A DNA stretch of 38,454 bases from the NCBI GenBank assembly GCA_029098205.1, contig JAQXNW010000165.1:1-38454 (forward strand), read 5' to 3'. The DNA comes from Eubacteriales bacterium (GTDB lineage: Bacteria; Bacillota; Clostridia; Peptostreptococcales; Anaerovoracaceae). Made by a program: the position numbers and the translations under genes. Under the pieces are notes generated by a model. The model was not told the origin of the DNA. It worked only from the letters and a program-made list of their open reading frames with translations, and ran no database searches. Position 1 is the first letter of the stretch, and each line of letters opens with the position of its first letter. Positions 7,009 to 13,852 of the stretch are shown piece by piece.

Positions 7009-7815
7009 TTACTTCTTGGAATCCATGCTCCCGGACCGGAAGCCTTCCAAATCCAGCGTCACATAGGCGTATCCCAGACTGCGGAGTTTCTCCGCAATCT
7101 CTTTCCGCATCGCAACCGCCCGGTTAAGGTCTTCCTGCAGAAGCTCAATTCTCGCAATATCCCCATGTACACGGACACGCATCTGCCGGAATCCATGCGC
7201 AATCAGGAAATCTTCCGCCTTCTCGACCTTCGCGAGTTTTTCATTCGTAAGCTCCGTGCCATACGGAAACCGCGTCGCAAGGCAAGAGTAGGATGGCTTA
7301 TCCCAGGTCGAAAGACCCAGTTCCTTCGATAAATCCCGGATTTCCTGTTTCGTAAGTCCCGCATCCAGAAGCGGGCTGACAACCGAGAGTTCTTCCAGCG
7401 CTTTTCTTCCAGGACGGTATACACGCGTATCGTCCACATTCGTTCCATCGGCAACTTTCGAAATGCCAAGTGCCTCCGCAGATTCATAAATTCCTGAGAA
7501 AACAGCGGTCTTGCAAAGGTAGCAGCGATTCTCCGGGTTCTGTGAGAAACCTGGAATCGTCATCTGATCCGCTTTCCGGACGATCTGACGAATGCCTTCC
7601 ATCCGGCAGAACTCTGCGGCCTCATCCGCCTCTCTCTGCGGAACAGACCCGGACTTTACGGTAACCGCGATCGCTTTTTCTCCCAGCACATCGTGCGCCG
7701 TCTTAAGAAGGAATGTAGAATCCACCCCTCCCGAAAATGCCACCGCGACCGCTCCCAGCCCACGCAGCGACTCCTTCAGCTGCTCAAATTTCTCCTGCTC
7801 TTCCTTTGTAATCAT
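7009..7815 (-). CDS. larE: LarE, pyridinium biscarboxylate sulfur transferase (three-cysteine type)
   Basis: LarE adenylates the biscarboxylated nicotinate mononucleotide made by LarB and replaces carboxylate oxygens with sulfur, giving the dithiolated precursor of the NPN cofactor. This 268-aa protein has the PP-loop SGGVDS at 28-33 and the typical PSYSCLATRFPYG with Cys178, equivalent to the sacrificial Cys176 of L. plantarum LarE. It also has RCYLCK (Cys98, Cys101). The three Cys together fit the LarE subtype that holds a [4Fe-4S] cluster and transfers sulfur without destroying itself, a good match for an anaerobe (subtype is inference). GGAGG precedes the ATG. It is the last gene of larB-larC-DUF1847-larE and ends before a clear terminator. 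Confidence 0.93.
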   Translation of the reverse strand: MITKEEQEKFEQLKESLRGLGAVAVAFSGGVDSTFLLKTAHDVLGEKAIAVTVKSGSVPQREADEAAEFCRMEGIRQIVRKADQMTIPGFSQNPENRCYLCKTAVFSGIYESAEALGISKVADGTNVDDTRVYRPGRKALEELSVVSPLLDAGLTKQEIRDLSKELGLSTWDKPSYSCLATRFPYGTELTNEKLAKVEKAEDFLIAHGFRQMRVRVHGDIARIELLQEDLNRAVAMRKEIAEKLRSLGYAYVTLDLEGFRSGSMDSKK

Positions 7816-7866
7816 CTTTTTCCTCCCGAATATCCCGTTCTCCCGAAGACACCTTTTTATCCGCGT

Positions 7867-8583
7867 CTATTGGTCTGCGTCCTCATCCGGCCCGGAAGGA
7901 GCCATCGGCTCCCCTTCCTGTCGCAGCCGTCTGTAATACGAATCCGCCTGGTAAAGTGCGGCCGCCGGGTTATGTCCCAGCACCCTGTCTTTCGTAATCA
8001 GCGTTGTCACCGGAACCTTCGAATATTTATAGAACAGCGTGTCGTGTCCGACGCAGAGTCCGACAACCACATTGAGTTCCGTTTCCGCCTTCTCAAGACG
8101 CTTCGCCTGAAGAATCGGATTGCACATGATCGGTCCGGTTTTTTTCGTATATTCCGGCTTGATTCCGATTCTGGTTTTTTCCACCGATCCGATTTTACAG
8201 ACCGCACCAAACGGCTCAAAACCATGTTTTCTTAATATCTGTGCGAAGATCCTGGATTCCCGGATCAGTCCCGCGCAGGTGGCAATGCCGATTCTGCGGT
8301 ATCCCATCCGCTTCGCGAACGCCATGATTTCTTCCACTCTCGTGTACCGGCAGTAGAAATCCGATTCGACCTCCGCCGCGAAACACGCGATTCGGTTATT
8401 CTCCGGATCGTCATAAAGCGCCAGAACCTCGTCCAGCTCTTCCTTTGTCAGCTCCTTCGTAAGACAAAAGTCCGGCCAGAACGAATCCCGCGATTCACAG
8501 TTCAAGACCGCGCAGTCTGTGCAGCTGAACTCCTTTTCCGTGCGTTTCTTATCCTTCGGTGTCTTCGCCGTCTGATTCCCCAT
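7867..8583 (-). CDS. DUF1847 Cys-rich, metal-binding-like protein in the lar operon
   Basis: This 238-aa protein opens with a hydrophilic tail and then FSCTDCAVLNCE, the N-terminal Cys cluster typical of DUF1847, a family annotated as metal-binding with no known reaction. Further Cys follow (DFC, ACFAAE, FYC, ATCAG, AVCKIG, IMCNP, GLCVGHD), so an Fe-S cluster or bound metal is plausible. MGYRRIGIATCAGLI in the middle resembles a small-ligand or nucleotide-binding turn. It sits between larC and larE with gaps of 31 and 51 bases. Its position suggests a link to nickel or sulfur handling for the NPN cofactor (inference). AAAGG precedes the ATG at 8583. Confidence 0.82.
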   Translation of the reverse strand: MGNQTAKTPKDKKRTEKEFSCTDCAVLNCESRDSFWPDFCLTKELTKEELDEVLALYDDPENNRIACFAAEVESDFYCRYTRVEEIMAFAKRMGYRRIGIATCAGLIRESRIFAQILRKHGFEPFGAVCKIGSVEKTRIGIKPEYTKKTGPIMCNPILQAKRLEKAETELNVVVGLCVGHDTLFYKYSKVPVTTLITKDRVLGHNPAAALYQADSYYRRLRQEGEPMAPSGPDEDADQ

Positions 8584-8614
8584 ATAAAACCTTTCCGATC
8601 AAAGCCTCTTCCGA

Positions 8615-9535
8615 TTATTTAACGCGTTCTCCATAAAAGGCCCGGATACAGTTCGCATGCTCATCGAAATCCTTCGTTCCGACGCCGTATCCGATTTTCT
8701 CCACGTTCATGACCGGACGGTTTCCGAAAGCTTCCGAGTAATACTTAAGAAGCGCAGCACCCGTCGGCGTGCAGAGCTCCGTATCCTCCGAATCACCGTA
8801 TGTCGGCACCCCGAGAAGAAGCGCCGCTGTCGCCGGAGCCGGCACCGGCATAATGCCATGCGCGCAGCGAATCATTCCCGTCCCCGTGTTAATCGGCGAG
8901 CAGAGAATCTGATCCGGGTTCAGAATGGACAAAGCCAATGAAACACCCACTACATCCGCAACCGCATCCATTGCGCCGACTTCATGGTAATGAACAAGTC
9001 CGATGTCCGTCCCATGCGCGGATGCTTCCGCTTCCGCGATCAGCTGATAGACATCCTTCGCTTTTTCTTTCACTTCATCCGAAACGGTAAGCCCATCAAT
9101 CGCAGCGGCCACCGATTCCGGAGTCGCATGATGATGGTGATGCGCATCGTGCGTATGGCTGTGATCATGATCGTGATCGTGGCAGTGTTCATGGTCATGC
9201 TCATGATCGTGGTCATGCTCATGATTGTGGTCATGCTCATGGCAGTACTCGTGATCGTGGTCATGTTCGTGTTCATGGCAGTGTTCATGATCGTGAGAAT
9301 GCTCATGCGGCTCGCCCGCATGCTCTTCCTCGCCGTTCACCAGAATCGTAAGATGTTCCCCGGAAATTCCGCACGTTGTCTTCCGGCCCGGTTTTACCGT
9401 AATTCCCGCCGCGGAAAGTCCGTTCATCTGATTCAGGAACTGCTCTTTCTGCGCCTCATCCATCAAATCATACAAAGCGGACATCAGCATATCTCCCGCT
9501 GCGCCCATCCTGCATTCCAGATACAAAGTCTTCAT
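8615..9535 (-). CDS. larC: LarC1, nickel-insertion protein lacking the LarC2 half, with a long His-rich loop
   Basis: LarC inserts nickel into the dithiolated nucleotide to give NPN, in a CTP-dependent reaction. This 306-aa protein begins MKTLYLECRMGAAGDMLMSAL, the LarC start with its GxxGDM motif, and has VHYHEVGAMDAVADVVG, another family hallmark. Between residues about 72 and 140 it carries some 30 His alternating with Asp and Glu, a probable nickel store. It ends at ANCIRAFYGERVK, where LarC1 ends in L. plantarum. The C-terminal LarC2 domain (about 120-150 residues), which a frameshift or fusion usually supplies, is absent: only 31 bases separate the stop from DUF1847. The start overlaps the larB stop (TAATG). 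Confidence 0.92.
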   Translation of the reverse strand: MKTLYLECRMGAAGDMLMSALYDLMDEAQKEQFLNQMNGLSAAGITVKPGRKTTCGISGEHLTILVNGEEEHAGEPHEHSHDHEHCHEHEHDHDHEYCHEHDHNHEHDHDHEHDHEHCHDHDHDHSHTHDAHHHHHATPESVAAAIDGLTVSDEVKEKAKDVYQLIAEAEASAHGTDIGLVHYHEVGAMDAVADVVGVSLALSILNPDQILCSPINTGTGMIRCAHGIMPVPAPATAALLLGVPTYGDSEDTELCTPTGAALLKYYSEAFGNRPVMNVEKIGYGVGTKDFDEHANCIRAFYGERVK

Positions 9536-10299
9536 TATTCTTTTATTCCTTCCATTTGGTTAATCATATTCGCAAGATACCCTGCACCGAAGCCATTGTC
9601 AATATTCACGACGCTCGCGCCGGACGCGCAGGAATTCAGCATACTTAAAAGCGCGGAAAGGCCTCCGAAGTTCGCTCCATATCCAACGCTGGTCGGAACA
9701 GCGACAACCGGGCAGTCCACAAGACCGCCGACTACGGACGCAAGCGCGCCTTCCATGCCCGCGCAGACAACAACCGCACGCGCACCCATCAGGACATCCA
9801 TCTTAGATAAAAGACGGTGAATTCCAGATACACCGACGTCATAAAGTCTTGTCACATGGCTCCCGAGCGTCTCCGCGGTGAGCGCCGCCTCTTCCGAAAC
9901 AGGCATATCGCTCGTCCCTCCGGACGCGACAACCACATTCCCGACGCCGGCAATCGGCTCCGGATTGGCAACGCCGAGCTTAGCGATTTCATGATACTCC
10001 ATTTCGATTCCCGCATCCATGACCCGCTTCGCCTTCTCGGGATCAATTCTGGTCACCAGGATATTCCGGCAGGCATGCTCCTCCATCGTCCGGAGGATTC
10101 CGATGATCTGTTCGGACGTCTTCCCCGCTCCGTAAATCACCTCGTTCGCGCCCTGCCGGATTCCGCGGTGAAGATCAACTTTCGCATAATCAATGTCCTC
10201 AAACGGAGCCTCTTTCAGCTCAAGAAGCGCGTCCTCCGGACTCCTGCGGCCATCTGCGACCGCACGCAGAAGATCCAATGTTTCCTGCCTGCTGTTCAT
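9535..10299 (-). CDS. larB: LarB, nicotinate adenine dinucleotide carboxylase/hydrolase
   Basis: LarB performs the first step of NPN synthesis: it carboxylates nicotinic acid adenine dinucleotide at C5 of the pyridinium ring and hydrolyses the phosphoanhydride. The protein is about 254 aa and has the PurE-like C-terminal domain: VASGGTSDMPVSEEAA, RLYDVGVSGIHRLL, VVCAGMEGALASVVGGL and AVPTSVGYGANFGGLSALLSMLNSCA are all typical LarB blocks. I chose ATG 10299 because GGAAGGAAG lies just upstream; a longer frame to 10365 would read through the probable promoter. It is the first gene of larB-larC-DUF1847-larE, and its stop overlaps the larC start by one base. Confidence 0.94.
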   Translation of the reverse strand: MNSRQETLDLLRAVADGRRSPEDALLELKEAPFEDIDYAKVDLHRGIRQGANEVIYGAGKTSEQIIGILRTMEEHACRNILVTRIDPEKAKRVMDAGIEMEYHEIAKLGVANPEPIAGVGNVVVASGGTSDMPVSEEAALTAETLGSHVTRLYDVGVSGIHRLLSKMDVLMGARAVVVCAGMEGALASVVGGLVDCPVVAVPTSVGYGANFGGLSALLSMLNSCASGASVVNIDNGFGAGYLANMINQMEGIKE

Positions 10300-10335
10300 A
10301 GACAACTTCCTTCCCTCTGCAGATCTTTCTTCTAC

Positions 10336-10365
10336 TATATAACGTGTCCGGACGGAAAGCAACAA
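10336..10365 (-). promoter_or_regulatory. Probable larB operon promoter
   Basis: On the minus strand TTGTTG (10365-10360) and TATATA (10341-10336) are 18 bp apart, placing the start near 10329, about 30 bases before the larB ATG. The -35 is weak, so this is tentative. Confidence 0.45.
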
Positions 10366-10413
10366 ATTTCCGATAAATGCAGTATGAAATAGTGTAATTC
10401 ACGCTCGCTGCAT

Positions 10414-10458
10414 GCTTCAACGTTCACGATCCGCTTCAATGCCCACGGTCCGCTTCAA
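10414..10458 (-). repeat. Three degenerate 19-bp tandem units upstream of larB
   Basis: On the plus strand GCTTCAA recurs at 10414, 10433 and 10452, a 19-bp period. Read on the minus strand, two units share TTGAAGCGGAYCGTG. Similar units occur after the MerR gene (35253-35337). Confidence 0.45.
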
Positions 10459-10495
10459 CATTCTCTTCCCGTTTCACTTCGCACTGCCTTTTTCG

Positions 10496-10528
10496 AAAAA
10501 AGGCGCCGGAGATCAAGTTCCCGGCGCC
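10496..10528 (-). terminator. Intrinsic terminator of the D-2-hydroxyacid dehydrogenase
   Basis: On the minus strand GGCGCCGG pairs with CCGGCGCC and is followed by six T, 33 bases after the stop codon. Confidence 0.87.
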
Positions 10529-10560
10529 GTCAGAATTCTTGCCGCCCGCGGCTTTTTCCG

Positions 10561-11487
10561 CTATTTCGCGGATTCAAGCCATTCTTTCGTATCGTTGTAG
10601 ATAATATTGAACACGCGGTCGTTGTTGCCTTCGCCGGCAAAACTGTTATGCGGCGTAATGTACAGACGTTCGATATCCCAGAGCGGGCTGTCCGCCGGAA
10701 GCGGCTCCTGCTCAAGTACATCAACCAGAGCGCCCATGAGTTTTCCATCTTCCAAGGTCTTCTGCAGCGCGTCGATATCTACGACGCCGCCTCTTGTGAT
10801 GTTGATGAAGATCGCGTCGTCCTTCATTAAATCGAAGCAGTGCTGGTTGAACAGATGATACGTGTTCGGGAACAAAGGCACCGCGTTGATGACGATGTCC
10901 GCCTTCGGAAGTTCCTCATCCATATGATCGAGCGTAAGAACCTCGTCATAATATCCCTGGTCATTCCGCGGCGCGACATCGAGTCCGACGATGTACGCAT
11001 CAAACGCGTGAAGACGCTTCGCAATATGGCTCGCGATCGATCCGGTGCTGATGATGCAGACTCTCTTTCCCTCCAGTTCCATAAGATCCCAGTCTGCCTG
11101 CCAGATGTGCTGCTCCTGCTGCTTCTTCAGCTTGAAGAACTTCTTGTACATCTGAAGGATTTCACCGACTACGAACTCCGCGATCGGTGTGCTGTGAACG
11201 CCCGGGCAGTTCTTCAGGATGATTCCCTTTTCTTTCAGATAATCCACCGGCATCTGATCGATTCCCGTCGATGTCGTATGAATATATTCCAGAGACTTCC
11301 ACTCCTTAATATCGTTATGGTTGAAAAATCCGAAAGTGATGATTCCGTTTACGTCCGAGAAATCCTGATCGTAATGCTGCGCGTCCGGCCCGTCCAGATA
11401 CAAGGTTTCCAGTCCATCCAGCGCCTCAAACTTCTCAAATTGATCCGGTCGAAAACTGTATTTATTCGCAAAAAGAATTTTTTTCAC
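10561..11487 (-). CDS. D-isomer-specific 2-hydroxyacid dehydrogenase
   Basis: The family reduces 2-oxoacids to D-2-hydroxyacids, or the reverse, with NAD(P)H in the cytosol. This 308-aa protein has the expected catalytic residues: Arg232 in NITRGG, Glu261 in DVLEQEPLP and His280 in ITPHNS. The nucleotide loop STGSIASHIAKRL (147-159) departs from the usual GxGxxG, since Ser and Ala replace two Gly. PLFPNTYHLF and INITRGGVVDIDAL are typical. It is a single-gene unit between terminators on both sides. A D-hydroxyacid enzyme beside NPN racemase genes suggests both act on hydroxyacids such as D-lactate or 2-hydroxy acids from amino-acid fermentation (inference). The exact substrate is unknown. Confidence 0.9.
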   Translation of the reverse strand: MKKILFANKYSFRPDQFEKFEALDGLETLYLDGPDAQHYDQDFSDVNGIITFGFFNHNDIKEWKSLEYIHTTSTGIDQMPVDYLKEKGIILKNCPGVHSTPIAEFVVGEILQMYKKFFKLKKQQEQHIWQADWDLMELEGKRVCIISTGSIASHIAKRLHAFDAYIVGLDVAPRNDQGYYDEVLTLDHMDEELPKADIVINAVPLFPNTYHLFNQHCFDLMKDDAIFINITRGGVVDIDALQKTLEDGKLMGALVDVLEQEPLPADSPLWDIERLYITPHNSFAGEGNNDRVFNIIYNDTKEWLESAK

Positions 11488-11517
11488 GATCCGTTACTCC
11501 TTACCAGTCATAAAATA

Positions 11518-11548
11518 CGAACCGGCTCTGTCCGACAAAGCCGGTTCG
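11518..11548 (-). terminator. Terminator after the aminotransferase gene
   Basis: A perfect 10-bp stem, CGAACCGGCT with AGCCGGTTCG, lies 20 bases past the aminotransferase stop. TATTTTA follows on the minus strand; a run of six T follows two bases after the stem on the plus strand, so it could work in both directions. Confidence 0.75.
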
Positions 11549-11568
11549 CTGTTTTTTCTAAGAACTCT

Positions 11569-12771
11569 TTACGCGCGTCCTTCGATCATATCGCAGGTCA
11601 GTTTGCCGAGGATCTCCGCACCCTTCACGATATTCTCGTCGGTCTCCGTCGAATAGCAGAGACGGACGGAATGCGTCGGCTTATGACCGTCCAGCGCGAA
11701 TCCGGAACCCGGTACGCATACAACGCCGCGGTCAATTCCCTTCCATACGAAATCAACTGCATCGATGCTTTCCGGAAGGAACATCATGATGAACATTCCA
11801 CCGGTCGGCGTGCTGAGCTTAACGCTTGGATGGATCGTCCGCTTAAGGGCATCAATAACCAGCGAGGACTTTCTGCGGTACTCCTCCTGCGCGAGGCGGA
11901 TGTGCTTCTCATAGTCCGTCTTCTCCATAACGCCCCAGGAAACATACTGGCCCAGCGTATTCGAATGAACGTCGGTGCACTGCTTGCAGACGTTTACGTA
12001 CTGTCCAAAGCGCTTATCCACTACAAGATATCCGAGACGGAAAGACGGCGCAATTACCTTCGAGAGAGAGCTCGTATAGAATACACGGCCTTCCGTATCG
12101 TAAGACTTGATCGGATTCTGCGGCTCTCCGGCAAAACGGAGCTCTGCATATGGATCGTCCTCAAGAATGATTACATCATACTTGCAGGCGAGTTCATAAA
12201 GCTGCTTCCGCTTGTCATCGATCGCGGAGAATCCGGTCGGATTCTGGAACGAAGGAATGGTATAAATCAGCTTGCAGTTCGGATTCGCCTTCAGAGCCTC
12301 TTCCGTCGCCTCAATGTCGATACCGGTCTCATTAATCGGAACACCGACCAGTTTCGCTTCATAAGCACGGAAAATGTTATAGCAGCTCGCGTAGGACGGC
12401 TCTTCCGTAATAACAACGTCGCCCTTCTCCAGCCAGATCTTGGAGGTTACATCGACAGCCTGTGTGCCGCCGCTTACCATATAAAGATCGTTCTTTTCGA
12501 AATCAAAGCCGAATTTCTTAGTCAGACGCTTCTTCAGGAATTCAACCAGCGGTGGATAACCCTGAACAGATCCGTACATCAGAAGAGAATTCACTTCATC
12601 GCTGTTCAGCGCTTCCACGAAAAACTTCTTCATTTCTTCTACCGGATATGTCGCCGGCGACGGGTTTCCGTTCGCGAAGGAAATAAGACCCGGCTTCAAA
12701 GCCGCTTCCGCGAACTGACGGATCACAGAACCCTCGATGTGGTTCATACGATCAGCTACTTGAATATTCAT
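11569..12771 (-). CDS. PLP-dependent aminotransferase, class I/II (2-aminoadipate/MocR-like branch)
   Basis: This 400-aa fold-type I aminotransferase moves amino groups between amino acids and 2-oxoacids. PLP residues are visible: SGGTQAVD (100-107), PSFQNPTG with Asn177, ILEDDPYAEL with Asp206 and Tyr208, and Lys238 in SSLSKVIAPSFRLGYL, with Arg245 behind it. The N-terminus, ISFANGNPSPATYPVEEM, matches the branch containing 2-aminoadipate and aromatic aminotransferases, here without a GntR domain. AGGAGG lies nine bases before the ATG. Upstream, at 12772-13213, there is no gene, only A/T-rich DNA and two hairpins. Transamination followed by the hydroxyacid dehydrogenase next door would turn amino acids into D-hydroxyacids (inference). 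Confidence 0.9.
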   Translation of the reverse strand: MNIQVADRMNHIEGSVIRQFAEAALKPGLISFANGNPSPATYPVEEMKKFFVEALNSDEVNSLLMYGSVQGYPPLVEFLKKRLTKKFGFDFEKNDLYMVSGGTQAVDVTSKIWLEKGDVVITEEPSYASCYNIFRAYEAKLVGVPINETGIDIEATEEALKANPNCKLIYTIPSFQNPTGFSAIDDKRKQLYELACKYDVIILEDDPYAELRFAGEPQNPIKSYDTEGRVFYTSSLSKVIAPSFRLGYLVVDKRFGQYVNVCKQCTDVHSNTLGQYVSWGVMEKTDYEKHIRLAQEEYRRKSSLVIDALKRTIHPSVKLSTPTGGMFIMMFLPESIDAVDFVWKGIDRGVVCVPGSGFALDGHKPTHSVRLCYSTETDENIVKGAEILGKLTCDMIEGRA

Positions 12772-13004
12772 TCGTCAGATCCTCCTGTTGTCTCGCGCCG
12801 CTGCTTCCTGTCTCGAATTCGGATCTTTACGAAGCCGGCGTGACAAAGTATCAATAAAATTTCGTCCTGTATAAACATCAGAACAAATTGTATGAATATA
12901 TTTTACTATTTTTCCCATTCCTTTTCTATATATTGCACTAAATATTTTCTAATATAATTATATAATTTAACAAAGTATACGAAATCGCTTTTAAAATCGA
13001 AACA

Positions 13005-13080
13005 GGGGACGGCTGTTTAACGGCCGTCCCCGTAAATAATCAAGCGCGGACTCATTCCTGATAAAGAAGAGTCCGCGCTT
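13005..13080. repeat. Two strong adjacent stem-loops in a gene-free stretch
   Basis: GGGGACGGC pairs with GCCGTCCCC (13005-13031), and AAGCGCGGACTC pairs perfectly with GAGTCCGCGCTT (13042-13080, 15-base loop). Neither has a T run, so they are not standard terminators. They lie between the aminotransferase and the RloB-like gene, next to the ssrA-end-like sequence at 13088. The rest of 12772-13213 shows nothing else I can support. Confidence 0.6.
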
Positions 13081-13087
13081 GCACGTC

Positions 13088-13111
13088 TGGTGGAAACATA
13101 ATTTCTCGAAC
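13088..13111 (-). other. Degenerate copy of the ssrA 3' end, possible attachment-site remnant
   Basis: The minus strand begins GTTCGA and ends TCCACCA over 24 bases, the same length and ends as the last 24 bases of ssrA (15412-15435). Fourteen of 24 positions agree, mostly at both ends. It lies on the far side of the RloAB-like island from ssrA. tmRNA genes are common phage and island integration sites, but no integrase gene is present. Confidence 0.35.
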
Positions 13112-13213
13112 ATAGATTAGGCTTGAAATTTCAAGGTTTATTCTTTTTTTGTTTCAACATAATATACTCTTATTTTAAGAGCACTTTCTATACTCCTCAT
13201 AGCAGTATACCAA

Positions 13214-13852
13214 TCATAGCGGATTAAGTTTTCTCTGGTCTTTAATAATCCTTGTTACAAGTTTATCGACATCTGTTGATGGGTTACATCTTTCAACCAG
13301 CTTAGTGCCTTTGGTCTCATTATGGAATCGTTTCAATCTCCCGGCGTTTTCTATCGCATCTTCACACCGATTCCGTAACTGTTGAAACGAATCAATATTC
13401 TTACGATATTCTGGCCATACATAAGTTAATTCTTTTATTACCTCATTGTTGCTTTGATATCCATGAGTGCTATATCGAAAATGGAGCAATAACCAGACTT
13501 CGAAGCATGGATTTGACAGGATTATTTCAACACCGTTCCTTTCCGCCAATTTACGAGCCTCTAAGATTTGTGATTCCTTTTTGAAATCTGTATCGAACAC
13601 TGCAAATATCGAATCACCATTCTGAGATTCGAGACCTTTTTTGTCAGCAGAATTCAGAGCGTCATGCACAATATTGACCGGATCCGTATTATTACCCTCT
13701 GAGAATATGATAGAGCAATCCTTTATTGACTTGTTAAATTCTCGAAAATAGTTTTGTTCTGTTTTGTTTTTACCCTCTGTCGCAATCAAGATAATCTCTT
13801 TTCGCTTCCTAGTATATTTCTTCCTGTCTTTCTTCGTCGCTCGCCTTACCAT
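13214..13852 (-). CDS. RloB-like Toprim-type effector of an AbiL/RloAB-type defence pair
   Basis: This basic-N-terminal 212-aa protein has the RloB family pattern: ATEGKNKTEQNYFREF with Glu26, FAVFDTDF with Asp87 and Asp89, and the signature SNPCFEVWLLLHF at 113-125. The Glu plus DxD arrangement fits a Toprim-like nuclease fold. RloB proteins occur with AAA ATPases in abortive-infection systems (AbiLi/AbiLii of lactococci; rloAB near type I restriction genes). Here it overlaps the ATPase gene by seven bases, with GGAGG inside the ATPase end as ribosome site. The pair probably acts as sensor (ATPase) and toxic effector (RloB). Codon use and base composition are more A/T-rich than in flanking genes, which indicates transfer. 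Confidence 0.88.
   Translation of the reverse strand: MVRRATKKDRKKYTRKRKEIILIATEGKNKTEQNYFREFNKSIKDCSIIFSEGNNTDPVNIVHDALNSADKKGLESQNGDSIFAVFDTDFKKESQILEARKLAERNGVEIILSNPCFEVWLLLHFRYSTHGYQSNNEVIKELTYVWPEYRKNIDSFQQLRNRCEDAIENAGRLKRFHNETKGTKLVERCNPSTDVDKLVTRIIKDQRKLNPL

Noticed and set aside
9070..9321. Repetitive catgatcgtg-type DNA considered as a CRISPR or satellite array.
   Set aside because: It has no constant repeat-spacer structure; it encodes the His-rich loop of LarC in frame.
13088..13111. Possible tRNA gene, because of GTTCGA followed by CCACCA.
   Set aside because: No T-stem pairing and no anticodon or D arm can be found upstream; kept only as a degenerate ssrA-end copy.
6799..13134. 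Shared palindrome TTGAAATTTCAA at 6799-6810 and 13123-13134.
   Set aside because: Short and A/T-rich, with no matching promoter context at either place; chance is likely.
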